The position numbers and the translations under genes are program-made. Of a DNA stretch of 61,129 bases, positions 8,843 to 17,587 are shown piece after piece. The notes below the pieces were generated by a model. The model was not told the DNA's origin and searched no databases. It saw only the letters and a list, made by a program, of their open reading frames with translations. The stretch covers positions 1 through 61,129 of the forward strand of contig JBHHZE010000015.1 in NCBI GenBank assembly GCA_046757925.1. Reading direction: 5' to 3'. Every line of letters begins with the position of its first letter. The first letter of the stretch is position 1. This DNA comes from JAZDCZ01 sp046757925 (lineage in GTDB: Bacteria; Gemmatimonadota; Gemmatimonadetes; Gemmatimonadales; GWC2-71-9).

Positions 8843-9520
8843 ATGCCCTCGAGGCAGCTGCAACTAGACAAGTACTTGCGGCCTACGCCGAGCATCGATT
8901 GCGACGATCCGGCTGTAGCGGATTTCGCAGAGCAGACGGCGGGAGGCGGTGAGACCGAGGTATCCAAAGCCGTCGCGCTCTTTGAGGCCGTGCGCGACGG
9001 CATCCGCTACGATCCGTATCGAGTCGATCTGTCGCTGGAGGCCATGCGAGCGAGCGCGGTCCTAGCCCGAAAGTTTGCGTTCTGCATCCCCAAGGCAACC
9101 TTGCTGGCCGCCTGCGCCCGTGTCGTGGGCATTCCAAGTCGACTCGGCTTTGCCGACGTCAAGAACCACCTAGCAACGGAACGGCTGAAGCGTGAGATGC
9201 AGACCGACGTGTTCACCTTTCACGCCTATACCGAGCTTTTCCTCGAGGGCAAGTGGCTCAAAGCGACTCCCGCGTTCAACAGCTCCCTGTGCGAACGATT
9301 CAACGTGGCGCCGCTGGACTTCGACGGACGCGACGATGCGCTGCTCCAGCAATTCGATCGCGAGGGGAACCGCTACATGGAGTACCTCACCGACCATGGC
9401 CAGTTTGCCGATCTTCCCCTGGACAAGATCACCGCTGCGTTTGAGCAGCACTATCCCTCGTTGATGTCCGGCGGCGCCTACGGTATAGACGGGCAGTTTG
9501 AGCAGGACGCGGTGGTGTAG
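8843..9520 (+). CDS. Transglutaminase-like cysteine protease-fold protein
   Basis: The 225-residue protein matches the transglutaminase-like core: AVRDGIRYDPYR, then the Cys-containing helix KFAFCIPKATLLAACAR, the strand VGIPSRLGFADV, and FHAYTELFLEGKW with the catalytic His. The usual third residue (Asp) falls in KATPAFN, where Asn or nothing may replace it. There is no signal peptide, so it is cytoplasmic. Substrates of this subgroup are unknown; amide hydrolysis is the likely chemistry. The start has ggaagga five bases upstream. Confidence 0.8.
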   Translation: MPSRQLQLDKYLRPTPSIDCDDPAVADFAEQTAGGGETEVSKAVALFEAVRDGIRYDPYRVDLSLEAMRASAVLARKFAFCIPKATLLAACARVVGIPSRLGFADVKNHLATERLKREMQTDVFTFHAYTELFLEGKWLKATPAFNSSLCERFNVAPLDFDGRDDALLQQFDREGNRYMEYLTDHGQFADLPLDKITAAFEQHYPSLMSGGAYGIDGQFEQDAVV

Positions 9521-9559
9521 CGGTTTAGGGCGGTCTGGGGTGGTCTAGGACGGCCTAAG
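9520..9559 (+). repeat. Four degenerate copies of a 10-base repeat
   Basis: Directly after the transglutaminase stop codon come gcggtttagg, gcggtctggg, gtggtctagg and acggcctaag head to tail. It is a short slippage-type tandem repeat next to a gutted kinase gene. No function is apparent. Confidence 0.7.
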
Positions 9560-9580
9560 GGAAGGCATTGGCTAGTGGCT

Positions 9581-9843
9581 TCAATTCCCGACCCGGGCCC
9601 TCAACTCCTCGAACCAATTCGCCACGACAACAAGAGGAACGGACCCCGTTCCCGCTTCAACTCCTAACGCTCGGCCCCGATCATCGCCGCGAGTTCCGGC
9701 CGCAATACCTTCAAGGCGACCTTGCGGTTGTGCTTCATATCGTGAGCCAGATAGACGCTCGCCATTCCGCCTTCGCCCAAGTGGCTCTCGATGCGGTAGC
9801 GGTCGGCTAGCGCCGTGGTCAGCTGGCCGGTTATGTCAGGCAT
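9581..9843 (-). pseudogene. Gutted Ser/Thr protein kinase: first 59 residues and last ~20 residues only
   Basis: From ATG 9843 a 59-codon frame reads like the start of a Pkn2-type kinase: ALADRYRIESHLGEGGMASV with the glycine loop, then HNRKVALKVLRPELAAMIGA with the ATP-binding Lys. It stops at 9664-9666. The last ~45 bases before 9581 are, in another frame, VVVANWFEELRARVGN plus stop, which is the C-terminal end of the same family (compare VVNWFEELRVKVGSN at 55.8 kb). Both ends of a gene of about 2.5 kb are kept and everything between is gone. It cannot be functional. The next gene begins 192 bases away with nothing recognised between. Confidence 0.8.
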
Positions 9844-10035
9844 GACAGGACGTGAGGATACAGAGACGGTGTCTGATCGGCTTCAGGACAGGCATGAGGA
9901 CCCTAAGATGGCTGCTAGTCCGTCCGACGGCTAGGGCGGAACGATCGGAAACCGCCTCAGTCCCCAACATTATGCAAGGACGGTCGAGCAGCTTACACCA
10001 CTCGACCGTCGTCCCGCTGCTAGATTGCCGGCTTG

Positions 10036-13000
10036 CTAGAAAATGAATCTAATCGCAAACTGTGCCTGGAACTGGAGAACCAGGTTGGAACCCAGCAGAT
10101 CTTCCTGCCCAAATCGCTGGTTCACCGAATACAGCACGCGTCCGGTCGAGGAATCGTATCCCCGAGGATTCAACAACTCCTGGTTGGAGCCAAACACGCC
10201 GGTGACGCGGCCGAGTCCGCAGATGCCGGAGGTCGGATCGAAGTCCTTTGCGTTCTCGTCGCAGAACAGTCGCGAGATGCCGTTCAGTACGTTGAACAAG
10301 TCCATCTGAATCTCGGCGCGCTGGCCGCTCGGGAAGTTGAAGCCCTTGGTAACACGAATGTCCAGGTTGTGAGTCCAGGGGAACCTGCATGAGTTTCGCT
10401 CAATGATCTTGCCCTGGAAGCGGCTTACGCAGTCGTTGTCGCTCAAGAGCTTACGATAGAGGTCGCGCTCACCCTGCTCCGCAGCCGTGCCCTCTGAAGC
10501 CAGCGGCAGGTTTTCCGGGGTGAAAATGAACGCACGATCGTTGCCACTCAGCCCATCCCCGTTTATGTCGTCATCACCCTGAACGGTCCACGGCCGGCCA
10601 CTCTGACTCCGCCAGATCGCGCCGATCTGGAAATCCAGCGGCAGTCGCGCCTGGAGAGTTGCAATGAAGGTGCTCGTGCGGGCAAAGTCACTCCGTCCCC
10701 ACGCGTGGTCGAAATCGCCCAACCCACCGATCTCATTGGGCCCAAATGCGCCAGTCGTCGGACTGGCGTATCCACCGCCGGCCGTGCAGCAGGAGTAGGG
10801 CGAGTTGTCCCAGGCCTTGGTGAACGTATAGGACGCCGTCAAGTTCAGGTTGCTGCTGACCTGGCGCGATGCATCGATCGTCGTAATGAACGACCGCGCC
10901 CGGCCATCGTTGAAGTTGACCAGCACGTCGCTGAACTGCAGATTGCGCCGGGACCCCAAGCTGTTGCCGCTCGTAGGATCGAACTGCGCTTCCGGCGTAA
11001 AGACCCGGCGATTGCCCTCGCCCGCGATCGTGAACTGTGCGTCCCGCAGGTTCAGATTGCGCACGGTGTACAGGTTGGTAGACTGCGAGAACAGAAAGTC
11101 TACAGACACCCTTGTCCTGTCCCCCAAGGCCCGTTCGTAACCGACGTTCGCCTTGATCGTCTCAGGTAGCTCGAAGCCCTTGTTCCACAGGGTGAACGTG
11201 GGTACGCCACCCGCCTCCGCGGACGCACACGTGCTCGGATTGTCGAACCCGTTGATACGCCATCCGGAGTAGCCCGTCGGCTGCGGCGGAGCATCGGGAT
11301 CGCCATCGATAATCGAGCCGCCGCAGATAACCTCCTCGATGGGCCGCTCGGTCTGTAGTACGTTGCCGCCGACAACACCGGGCACTCGACCGTAGAAGTA
11401 ACCGACGCCCGCCCGAACCACGGATCGGCCGTCGCCGTTGACGTCGTAGGCCAAGGCAAGTCGGGGCGACACGTTATCGGCATCGGTGGGCGCGAAGCCC
11501 GTCTTGAAGCCAAACGCCCGCTCCACATCGACAATCGGCGTGGGGCTGTCACGGAAGGTTTCTTGTCCGTAGCGCAAGCCCAATGTAGCCGTGAGCTTAG
11601 GCGTGACCCTCCACTCGTCCTGAACGTAACCCGCCCAGTCCACCACATCGAACTTCGACGTGGGAATACCGCCGCCCTGTTGAATCGGCCTGAAAAACGA
11701 AGACGGCCGGAAGTTCTCGAAATCATCCAGGTTCGCGAACACGAACTCTCCGGCACCTTGGAATCGCGATCCGAAGTTCTGGAACCGGTTCAGGATGTGG
11801 GTGAAGAGGAAGTTACCGCCAACCTTGATCGTATGGTTGCCATAGATGCGTGTGACGTTATCGATGATCTGGAACTTCGTCTCTTCCAGGTTGTTGTTGA
11901 ATGATGCAAACGTGCCACCATATCTGATGCGTTGTCCGTTGGACAGGTTGACCGTGAGAGTCGGCCTCAGATCTTTGCCCTGGCGGGGCCGGCGTTCGTT
12001 GGAGACCTGTAAGCGTAGAACATTGAAGGTGTTATCTCCCAATACGGAATTGAGTTCAGCAACAAACGAGTGTGAGCGGTCGATGATCTTCTCCGCTCTG
12101 GAGCGGCCGTACTGGAAATCGAAGTTGGCGTTGAACTCATTGTCGTTGCTGAACTTCGAGAAATTGTGGCGCAGGGTGAGCCGGTGATTCGAGTTGAGCG
12201 ACCAATCGATTCGGCCGAAAATCGTTATGTCATCGTTGGTCGTCGAGAAGGGGTTGTACCCGGCCCGTGGGCTAGCAATTCCATACTGACTCTCCAAGAT
12301 GCCAAAGTACCGGTCAACTTCATTGAAAACCACCGGGTCTTCCTCTGCTCCTCCAGGTCCGAACCGGCCCTGTGAGATCGTCAGCTGCGGCTCCCGTCGC
12401 CGCTGCCCATCCACCGATAACAAGAAGAAGGCTTTGTCACGGATGATCGGGCCGCTGACGCGCCCCGAAAACTGTTGCACGTTGTAGTTGGTAGTGATCT
12501 CCGGATCGCTGGCGTCTTGGATAAACGGCCGCGCAGTAAGTTTGTCATCTCGGAAGTTTGCGTAGAGAGTGCCCTCGAATTCGTTCGTTCCACTCCGTGT
12601 GACCACGTTGACGATTCCACCCGAGAATTGTCCATGCTCCACATCGAACCCGTTCGTGATGATCTGCAGTTCCTGTATGGACTCGAGCGAGAAGACGAAC
12701 GGCGTTCTAGATCCTCCCCGGTTCTCACCAAAGAACGAATTGTTGGCATCCACGCCATCGACCTGGATACTGGTCTGAGAGGCACGCTGACCGCCGATGG
12801 CAAATTGGCCGCCTGTGGTCTCACCGGGGTCGGGAGCAACCAGACCGGAGAGGTTGACGAAGTCGACGAAGTCACGTCCCAACGACGGAAGTTCTTCGAG
12901 CTCGGCGGTATTCACCAATTGCGTTACCCCGCCCTCACTGACGTCGATGGACACCGGTTGAGCAGTCACCGTCAATGCCTCCAACGCGACCGCCGCTGTT

Positions 13001-13350
13001 GTCAGCGTAAAGTTGGTGGGCGATGCAGCACCCAATGTCACGGCAACGCCGGACGCGGTTCTCGGCTGATAGCCAATGATTCGGGTGGTTACGTCGTAAG
13101 TCCCGGGCGGTAGCAATCGGAGAACGTAGAATCCGTCATCCCCTGTTCGGGTGATGCGTTCGAATCCGGTTCGCACGTTACGGGCCGTGACCAGCACGTC
13201 CGCCACGGGCCGACCCAGATTACCGTCCATAATCCGGCCGCGGATGACGCCCGCAGTTGTGACATTCTGCGCACGGGCTGGAACTGCCTGGGTTAGCCCC
13301 AGAAGCACGACGGCGGTGACGGCAACGAGGAATCTGATTGGTCTCTTCAT
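10036..13350 (-). CDS. TonB-dependent receptor, Oar-like, with N-terminal carboxypeptidase-regulatory domain
   Basis: The 1104-residue protein has a signal peptide (residues 1-28, ending PARAQ), a carboxypeptidase-regulatory domain (about 35-115), a plug (LGRDFVDFVNLSG, then GQFSGGIVNVVTRSGTNEFE) and a long 22-strand barrel ending in Phe (FAIRFIF). Such receptors import bulky substrates across the outer membrane using TonB. ATG 13350 is chosen because it begins directly at the signal peptide; codons further upstream add a poor 59-residue leader. It is the third gene of a minus-strand operon after two secreted OB-fold-like proteins, which suggests they bind the substrate this receptor takes up. 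Confidence 0.9.
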   Translation of the reverse strand: MKRPIRFLVAVTAVVLLGLTQAVPARAQNVTTAGVIRGRIMDGNLGRPVADVLVTARNVRTGFERITRTGDDGFYVLRLLPPGTYDVTTRIIGYQPRTASGVAVTLGAASPTNFTLTTAAVALEALTVTAQPVSIDVSEGGVTQLVNTAELEELPSLGRDFVDFVNLSGLVAPDPGETTGGQFAIGGQRASQTSIQVDGVDANNSFFGENRGGSRTPFVFSLESIQELQIITNGFDVEHGQFSGGIVNVVTRSGTNEFEGTLYANFRDDKLTARPFIQDASDPEITTNYNVQQFSGRVSGPIIRDKAFFLLSVDGQRRREPQLTISQGRFGPGGAEEDPVVFNEVDRYFGILESQYGIASPRAGYNPFSTTNDDITIFGRIDWSLNSNHRLTLRHNFSKFSNDNEFNANFDFQYGRSRAEKIIDRSHSFVAELNSVLGDNTFNVLRLQVSNERRPRQGKDLRPTLTVNLSNGQRIRYGGTFASFNNNLEETKFQIIDNVTRIYGNHTIKVGGNFLFTHILNRFQNFGSRFQGAGEFVFANLDDFENFRPSSFFRPIQQGGGIPTSKFDVVDWAGYVQDEWRVTPKLTATLGLRYGQETFRDSPTPIVDVERAFGFKTGFAPTDADNVSPRLALAYDVNGDGRSVVRAGVGYFYGRVPGVVGGNVLQTERPIEEVICGGSIIDGDPDAPPQPTGYSGWRINGFDNPSTCASAEAGGVPTFTLWNKGFELPETIKANVGYERALGDRTRVSVDFLFSQSTNLYTVRNLNLRDAQFTIAGEGNRRVFTPEAQFDPTSGNSLGSRRNLQFSDVLVNFNDGRARSFITTIDASRQVSSNLNLTASYTFTKAWDNSPYSCCTAGGGYASPTTGAFGPNEIGGLGDFDHAWGRSDFARTSTFIATLQARLPLDFQIGAIWRSQSGRPWTVQGDDDINGDGLSGNDRAFIFTPENLPLASEGTAAEQGERDLYRKLLSDNDCVSRFQGKIIERNSCRFPWTHNLDIRVTKGFNFPSGQRAEIQMDLFNVLNGISRLFCDENAKDFDPTSGICGLGRVTGVFGSNQELLNPRGYDSSTGRVLYSVNQRFGQEDLLGSNLVLQFQAQFAIRFIF

Positions 13351-13424
13351 GATGACCGGATTTCCGTTAGAGGTCCGTTGGTTGAGCTGATGTGACTTGT
13401 GCCCGCGACGATAGGTGTCAAGCG

Positions 13425-14474
13425 TCAGTTGCACGATACCACCTCCATATCGGCCATGTCGGTGGAGCGCAGGAATATCTGGCCGCCTCCTCCGAAGTTG
13501 GCACCGAATCCTTGGAAGTTGTAACACGTGCCGACCGTGAAAATTGTTGTGAGACTGTTGCGATCGGCCACACCGTCGTCGACGCGGATGATCGTTGCCC
13601 CACTTCCGTCATCTATCTGACCGTTCTGGATATTCAAGGAGCCGGATCCGAACTGTGCGATCAGCTGCGCCTTCTCAACCCGGATGAACGCACCCTGAAT
13701 CGGATCGGTGAAGTCGGCACCGGACGCGGCAATAGCGGCGGTCGTTACCAACCGCGGCTGGGGGTCGACGACGGCGCCGGGAAAAACGCTTCGCAAGATG
13801 GGGTTCAGGAACTCGAAGTCGTTACTGAACTCACCTGTATTGGCGCCAATCTCGATCTGGTCTCCGATGTTGATTCCCTGGCCCTCCAGGGCCCCGGAGA
13901 AGATGAGCGCTCCCGCGGTGGCATCCTCTATGTACGTGCGGCTCGCATCGATCTGGCCCGGGAACGAGGTCACGATACCCTTGACAACCACAAAATCACC
14001 ACCCGACCCCAGTTCCTTCGCAGCCGCGATCGTAATGAGGCACCCCGGCCGACCGGCCAGTTCAGTGAACTGGGTCTCACCCAAGAAGATCGTTACCTGG
14101 AGCGGATTCTGGCAGATGTTAACACCGGTCGGAACCGTCAGGGTATCGATCAACATATCGTGGGTTCCGGCGGGCAGCCCCGTAAAACTGAACCGACCGC
14201 TGGCATCGGACTGGGTCGTTGCACCAGCGATGGTCTGACCAGTGCCCCGTTCTTGTATGGCAATGCCAAGTCCATCGAGCGCGAAATCCCCGTCAGATGG
14301 GTCGAATATGCCGTCTTCAGACGCATCGAAGAAGGCAAGGCCTTCCAACGCACCCATCCCTTCAATCTTCAACGGCGGGTCGATGTCGGTATCGCATCCC
14401 ACCATCGCTACAAGAGCCAGGCAGCCGACCAACCCGACGTGAGAGCGGAAACGCATAAGCATGTTGGAATCCAC
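13425..14474 (-). CDS. Secreted lipoprotein with SdrD_B-like and DUF5689/OB-fold-like domains
   Basis: A signal peptide of the lipoprotein type (LALVAMVGC) is followed by an SdrD_B/CNA-B-like domain (FFDASEDGIFDPSDGD, a calcium-type acidic loop, then GRFSFTGLPAGTH) and then an OB-fold-like domain of the kind seen in DUF5689 proteins (VVVKGIVTSF, YIEDATAGALIFSG, GDQIEIGANTGEF). It is probably anchored on the cell surface. GTG 14474 is preferred because gagga lies 9 bases upstream; the GTG at 14516 has none. It lies between the four-module OB-fold protein and the TonB receptor on the same strand. Confidence 0.75.
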   Translation of the reverse strand: MDSNMLMRFRSHVGLVGCLALVAMVGCDTDIDPPLKIEGMGALEGLAFFDASEDGIFDPSDGDFALDGLGIAIQERGTGQTIAGATTQSDASGRFSFTGLPAGTHDMLIDTLTVPTGVNICQNPLQVTIFLGETQFTELAGRPGCLITIAAAKELGSGGDFVVVKGIVTSFPGQIDASRTYIEDATAGALIFSGALEGQGINIGDQIEIGANTGEFSNDFEFLNPILRSVFPGAVVDPQPRLVTTAAIAASGADFTDPIQGAFIRVEKAQLIAQFGSGSLNIQNGQIDDGSGATIIRVDDGVADRNSLTTIFTVGTCYNFQGFGANFGGGGQIFLRSTDMADMEVVSCN

Positions 14475-14515
14475 TGAAAGTTTTCCTCGTTCCCAGTTCA
14501 AAGTTCCCATTGACA

Positions 14516-16780
14516 CTAGTTCACATCCTGCGGGTCTCTAAGTTCGATGCGAGCAGCCAGAGCATTGCGGTCATCTGTTCCCAGCACGCCCGTCACGGTC
14601 ACACTGGCGCCTACCGTCCAATCGGCAGACGCGCGCCCGTTGCGGCTATCGACAAACACCGTGAATGTCGTGCCCGAGCCGTCCGTCAGAAACACCATGT
14701 GGTTGTCGAAGCTGAACACCTGCACGCTGTCGACCGTACCCGAAACCGATACGAGTTCGCCCTGGAAGCTTCCGGCATTGACTTGGGCGCCTGTGACGGA
14801 TCGCGGCGCAGGAACCGACTCCGATCCGAGGGCGATTACATCGGTGACGGACGAGACCTGCGTTTCACCCCGGAAAGCTCCTGCCGTACCCACCACCAGA
14901 ATCCGGTCACCTCGCTGGAGAGTCCCGGCAACCGAGTTGCCGTCAAACGCCGAGAGCCCTGCCGTACCGTCCTGGAAGAAGTAGACCCGGCTGTCCCACG
15001 GTTGCTGCCACGTGACCACGCCCTGCACGGCAACCACCTGACCACCCATGCCGCGCGCTGAAGAGATATTCGTTCCAACATCGGTCGTGAATCGGGCCTC
15101 GATACGCGGTGCTGGCGTGTTGCGGTCATCGGTTCCCAAGACGCCCACTACATCGTAATGCGCGCCAACTACCCACATCCCGGCGGTGAGCCCGGTTCTG
15201 TTGTCCGCAAACACCGTAAACACGGTGCCCGTACCGTCATCGATCGATACTGTCTGGGTGCCGAATCCATCGACGGCGACGCTGGTGACTGATCCACTCG
15301 CCTTGACCAGCTGACCCTGGAACTGCCCGCCGTTTACTTCGGCGGCGGTGACGGACCGCGGAGTCGGCAACGTCTGCTGACCGAGTACGGTCAGCTGACT
15401 GATCGAGGATATCTGGGTCTCGCCCCGGAATGCCCCCAGCGTGCCCGTTATCTGTATCACGTAGCCTTCCTTCAGCAGGGGTGCATTCGAGTCGAACACC
15501 GAAATGCCACCCGTACCGTCCTCGAAGAAGTAGACCCGGTCATCCCATTGCGCCTGCCAGGTTACGACGCCCTGGAGCATGACGGTCGTTCCAGCTGCCA
15601 TCCCACGTGCCGCCGCAATGGTGACGGACGATACAGCAACAGCCATGTCCGCAGGTTTTCGCAGTTCGATGCGCGGAGCTATGGCGTTCCTGTCGTCAGT
15701 GCCAAGTACTCCCGACACCTGCACGGTCTGACCGACCGTCCATCCGGTGGACGCCTGCCCCGTCCGACTGTCTACGAACACGGTGAAGATCACTCCGGCT
15801 CCGTCGGTCAAGAACACCATGTGGTTGTCGAAGCTGAACACCTGCAAGCTGTCTACCGTACCGCTTACGGTCACGAGTTGGCCCTGGAACATGCCGGCGT
15901 TGATCTGGGTACCGGTGACAACCCGCGGAAGTGGTACCGCCTCATTCCCTAGTGGGAAGACCTGCGTAACCGGGGAGATCTGCGTTTCCCCTCGGAACGC
16001 ACCTACAGTGCCGACCACGCGAATCCGGTCGCCCTCGGCAAGTGTTCCCGCCACGCGACTTCCGTCAAATGCCGAAATGCCGCCGGTAGCGTCTTGCAGG
16101 AAGTACACGCGGCTGTCCCACGACTGCTGCCACGTCACCACGCCCTCGATGAACACGGACGCCCCGCTCATTGTCCTGGCATCGGCGATGGAGGTGACCG
16201 CACCTCCCAAGGCAAGGTCACTGGGCTGACGCAATTCCAGCCGCGCCGATAGGGTGTTACGGTCGTCGAACCCCAAGACACCCTTGAGAGTCACGTCCGT
16301 TCCCACCGTCCAGTCAGTCGAGGCGATGCCAGTGCGGCTGTCGACGAATGCGGTGAATGTCGTTCCGGCGGCGTCCGTGATGAAGACCGTGTGGTTATCG
16401 AAACTGAATATCTGTAGGCTGTCGACCTTACCGTCGATCGTGACGAACTGTCCTTGGAACGAGCCCGCATTGATCTCGGCGCCAGTAACCGGCCGGGCCG
16501 TGGGCTCACCGACAGCACCTAGTGCCTGCACCGTCACGATGTTGTTGAGCTGCACCTCGCTGCGGAAAGAACTCTTGGTACCGGTTATGCGGATGCTGTC
16601 GCCGATCTGCAGCCCGCCCGTAGCTTTGAACGCGGTTGTGTCTCCGTCGAATACGGCGATTCCTGCCGTGCCGTCCTGTAGGAAGTACTGGCGATTATCC
16701 CACTGCGCCTGCCAGGTCACCACTCCCTCGAGAGTAACCGTCCGGCCGTCGGGCAGATTCCGCGCATCCGAAGTGGTGAC
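14516..16780 (-). repeat. Four tandem ~560-base coding repeats (OB-fold-like modules)
   Basis: Equivalent points of the unit lie near 16700, 16120, 15550 and 14995, so the period is about 550-580 bases. The copies are alike at DNA level too: 14691-14724 and 15813-15846 are identical over 34 bases. This points to recent duplication or gene conversion between modules. Confidence 0.75.
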
Positions 16781-17482
16781 CAACAACTCGCCCGTGAATT
16801 CGATCGGCAAGCTCGCCTGCACGTCGGCCGCCACCGTAACAGATTGGGTCACCCCCCCAACGATAGTCATGCTGGGAAGGGGAATGATCTCGAGCGTGTA
16901 ATCGCCCGGACGAAGCGTATCGAACATGTACGCCCCGGCCGCATCGGTCGTGGTCTGTCCCACAGTGTCGCCCGCGGTTCCCTGTCCGGAGAAAAGAGTC
17001 AGCTGTATTCCGGGCGCCGGCGTATCGTCGGCCGCGTTGAACACCGAGTCTCCATTGTCGTCGCGGAAAACCACGCCCGACAGTACGCCCGGAAGGAACG
17101 CATACCGGAACTCCGCCTCTATAGTCCCACCCTGAAACGGAGCTGCGATGGTCGGTTTGCCGGAAGTTGCCAGGACCGCGCCGGTCGGAGCCGCCCCCGA
17201 CACCGTTATCTCGTAGCTCCCGGGAGCCAGTTGGAAAGTGGCCAGGCCGCTGGCGTCGGTATCCTCGGCAACCTGAGTTCCGTCAGAGGTCACCGTTACC
17301 GTTACAGAGGCGATAGGGACGTCCACGCCGGAGTCAAACGAGCCGTTGCCGTTGGCGTCCACGTACACGCGGACATTCAGTGTGGAAGCGGTACCCTCCA
17401 CTAGGCCGATCTTGTCGTCGTTGCAGCTGACAGCACTGATGACGGCGATCGCAAGCGACAGTCCTAGGAAAGCGCGATTCAT
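14516..17482 (-). CDS. Large secreted protein with two SdrD_B-like domains and four tandem OB-fold-like modules
   Basis: The 988-residue protein starts with a lipoprotein-like signal (SLAIAVISAVSC). Two SdrD_B-type domains follow, with acidic loops YVDANGNGSFDSGVDVP and FRDDNGDSVFNAADDTP. Then come four near-copies of a ~190-residue unit, each with LEGVVTWQ, W(D)xRxYFxxDGTxG and VTVSGxVDSLQVFSFDNH motifs. This unit resembles OB-fold domains that accompany extracellular nucleases (YhcR/ExeM type), which is family knowledge and not proof of nuclease binding. ATG 17482 begins the signal peptide. It is the first gene of the operon and is divergent from the MBL-fold gene. Confidence 0.75.
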   Translation of the reverse strand: MNRAFLGLSLAIAVISAVSCNDDKIGLVEGTASTLNVRVYVDANGNGSFDSGVDVPIASVTVTVTSDGTQVAEDTDASGLATFQLAPGSYEITVSGAAPTGAVLATSGKPTIAAPFQGGTIEAEFRYAFLPGVLSGVVFRDDNGDSVFNAADDTPAPGIQLTLFSGQGTAGDTVGQTTTDAAGAYMFDTLRPGDYTLEIIPLPSMTIVGGVTQSVTVAADVQASLPIEFTGELLVTTSDARNLPDGRTVTLEGVVTWQAQWDNRQYFLQDGTAGIAVFDGDTTAFKATGGLQIGDSIRITGTKSSFRSEVQLNNIVTVQALGAVGEPTARPVTGAEINAGSFQGQFVTIDGKVDSLQIFSFDNHTVFITDAAGTTFTAFVDSRTGIASTDWTVGTDVTLKGVLGFDDRNTLSARLELRQPSDLALGGAVTSIADARTMSGASVFIEGVVTWQQSWDSRVYFLQDATGGISAFDGSRVAGTLAEGDRIRVVGTVGAFRGETQISPVTQVFPLGNEAVPLPRVVTGTQINAGMFQGQLVTVSGTVDSLQVFSFDNHMVFLTDGAGVIFTVFVDSRTGQASTGWTVGQTVQVSGVLGTDDRNAIAPRIELRKPADMAVAVSSVTIAAARGMAAGTTVMLQGVVTWQAQWDDRVYFFEDGTGGISVFDSNAPLLKEGYVIQITGTLGAFRGETQISSISQLTVLGQQTLPTPRSVTAAEVNGGQFQGQLVKASGSVTSVAVDGFGTQTVSIDDGTGTVFTVFADNRTGLTAGMWVVGAHYDVVGVLGTDDRNTPAPRIEARFTTDVGTNISSARGMGGQVVAVQGVVTWQQPWDSRVYFFQDGTAGLSAFDGNSVAGTLQRGDRILVVGTAGAFRGETQVSSVTDVIALGSESVPAPRSVTGAQVNAGSFQGELVSVSGTVDSVQVFSFDNHMVFLTDGSGTTFTVFVDSRNGRASADWTVGASVTVTGVLGTDDRNALAARIELRDPQDVN

Positions 17483-17573
17483 TCGGTGCTCCGGAACTCG
17501 TGGTCGAGGAATGCGAATTGGCCTGCCGAAACGTCCACCCAACGCTATCTTCTGAATAGTCTCATCGATATGG

Positions 17574-17587
17574 AAGGAGTCAGAATG
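17574..17587 (+). promoter_or_regulatory. Ribosome binding site fixing the start of the MBL-fold gene
   Basis: AAGGAG at 17574-17579 lies five bases before ATG 17585. It favours this start over ATG 17570. The preceding 91 bases are the shared divergent upstream region of the MBL gene and the OB-fold operon; I could not assign -35/-10 boxes with confidence. Confidence 0.5.

Noticed and set aside
13351..13527. 59-residue N-terminal extension of the TonB receptor
   Set aside because: Arg-rich with no signal character; the signal peptide starts exactly at ATG 13350.
13392..14477. 361-codon open frame on the plus strand opposite the SdrD_B/OB-fold lipoprotein
   Set aside because: It is the shadow of a gene with clear signal peptide and domains; its own translation has no family character or ribosome site.
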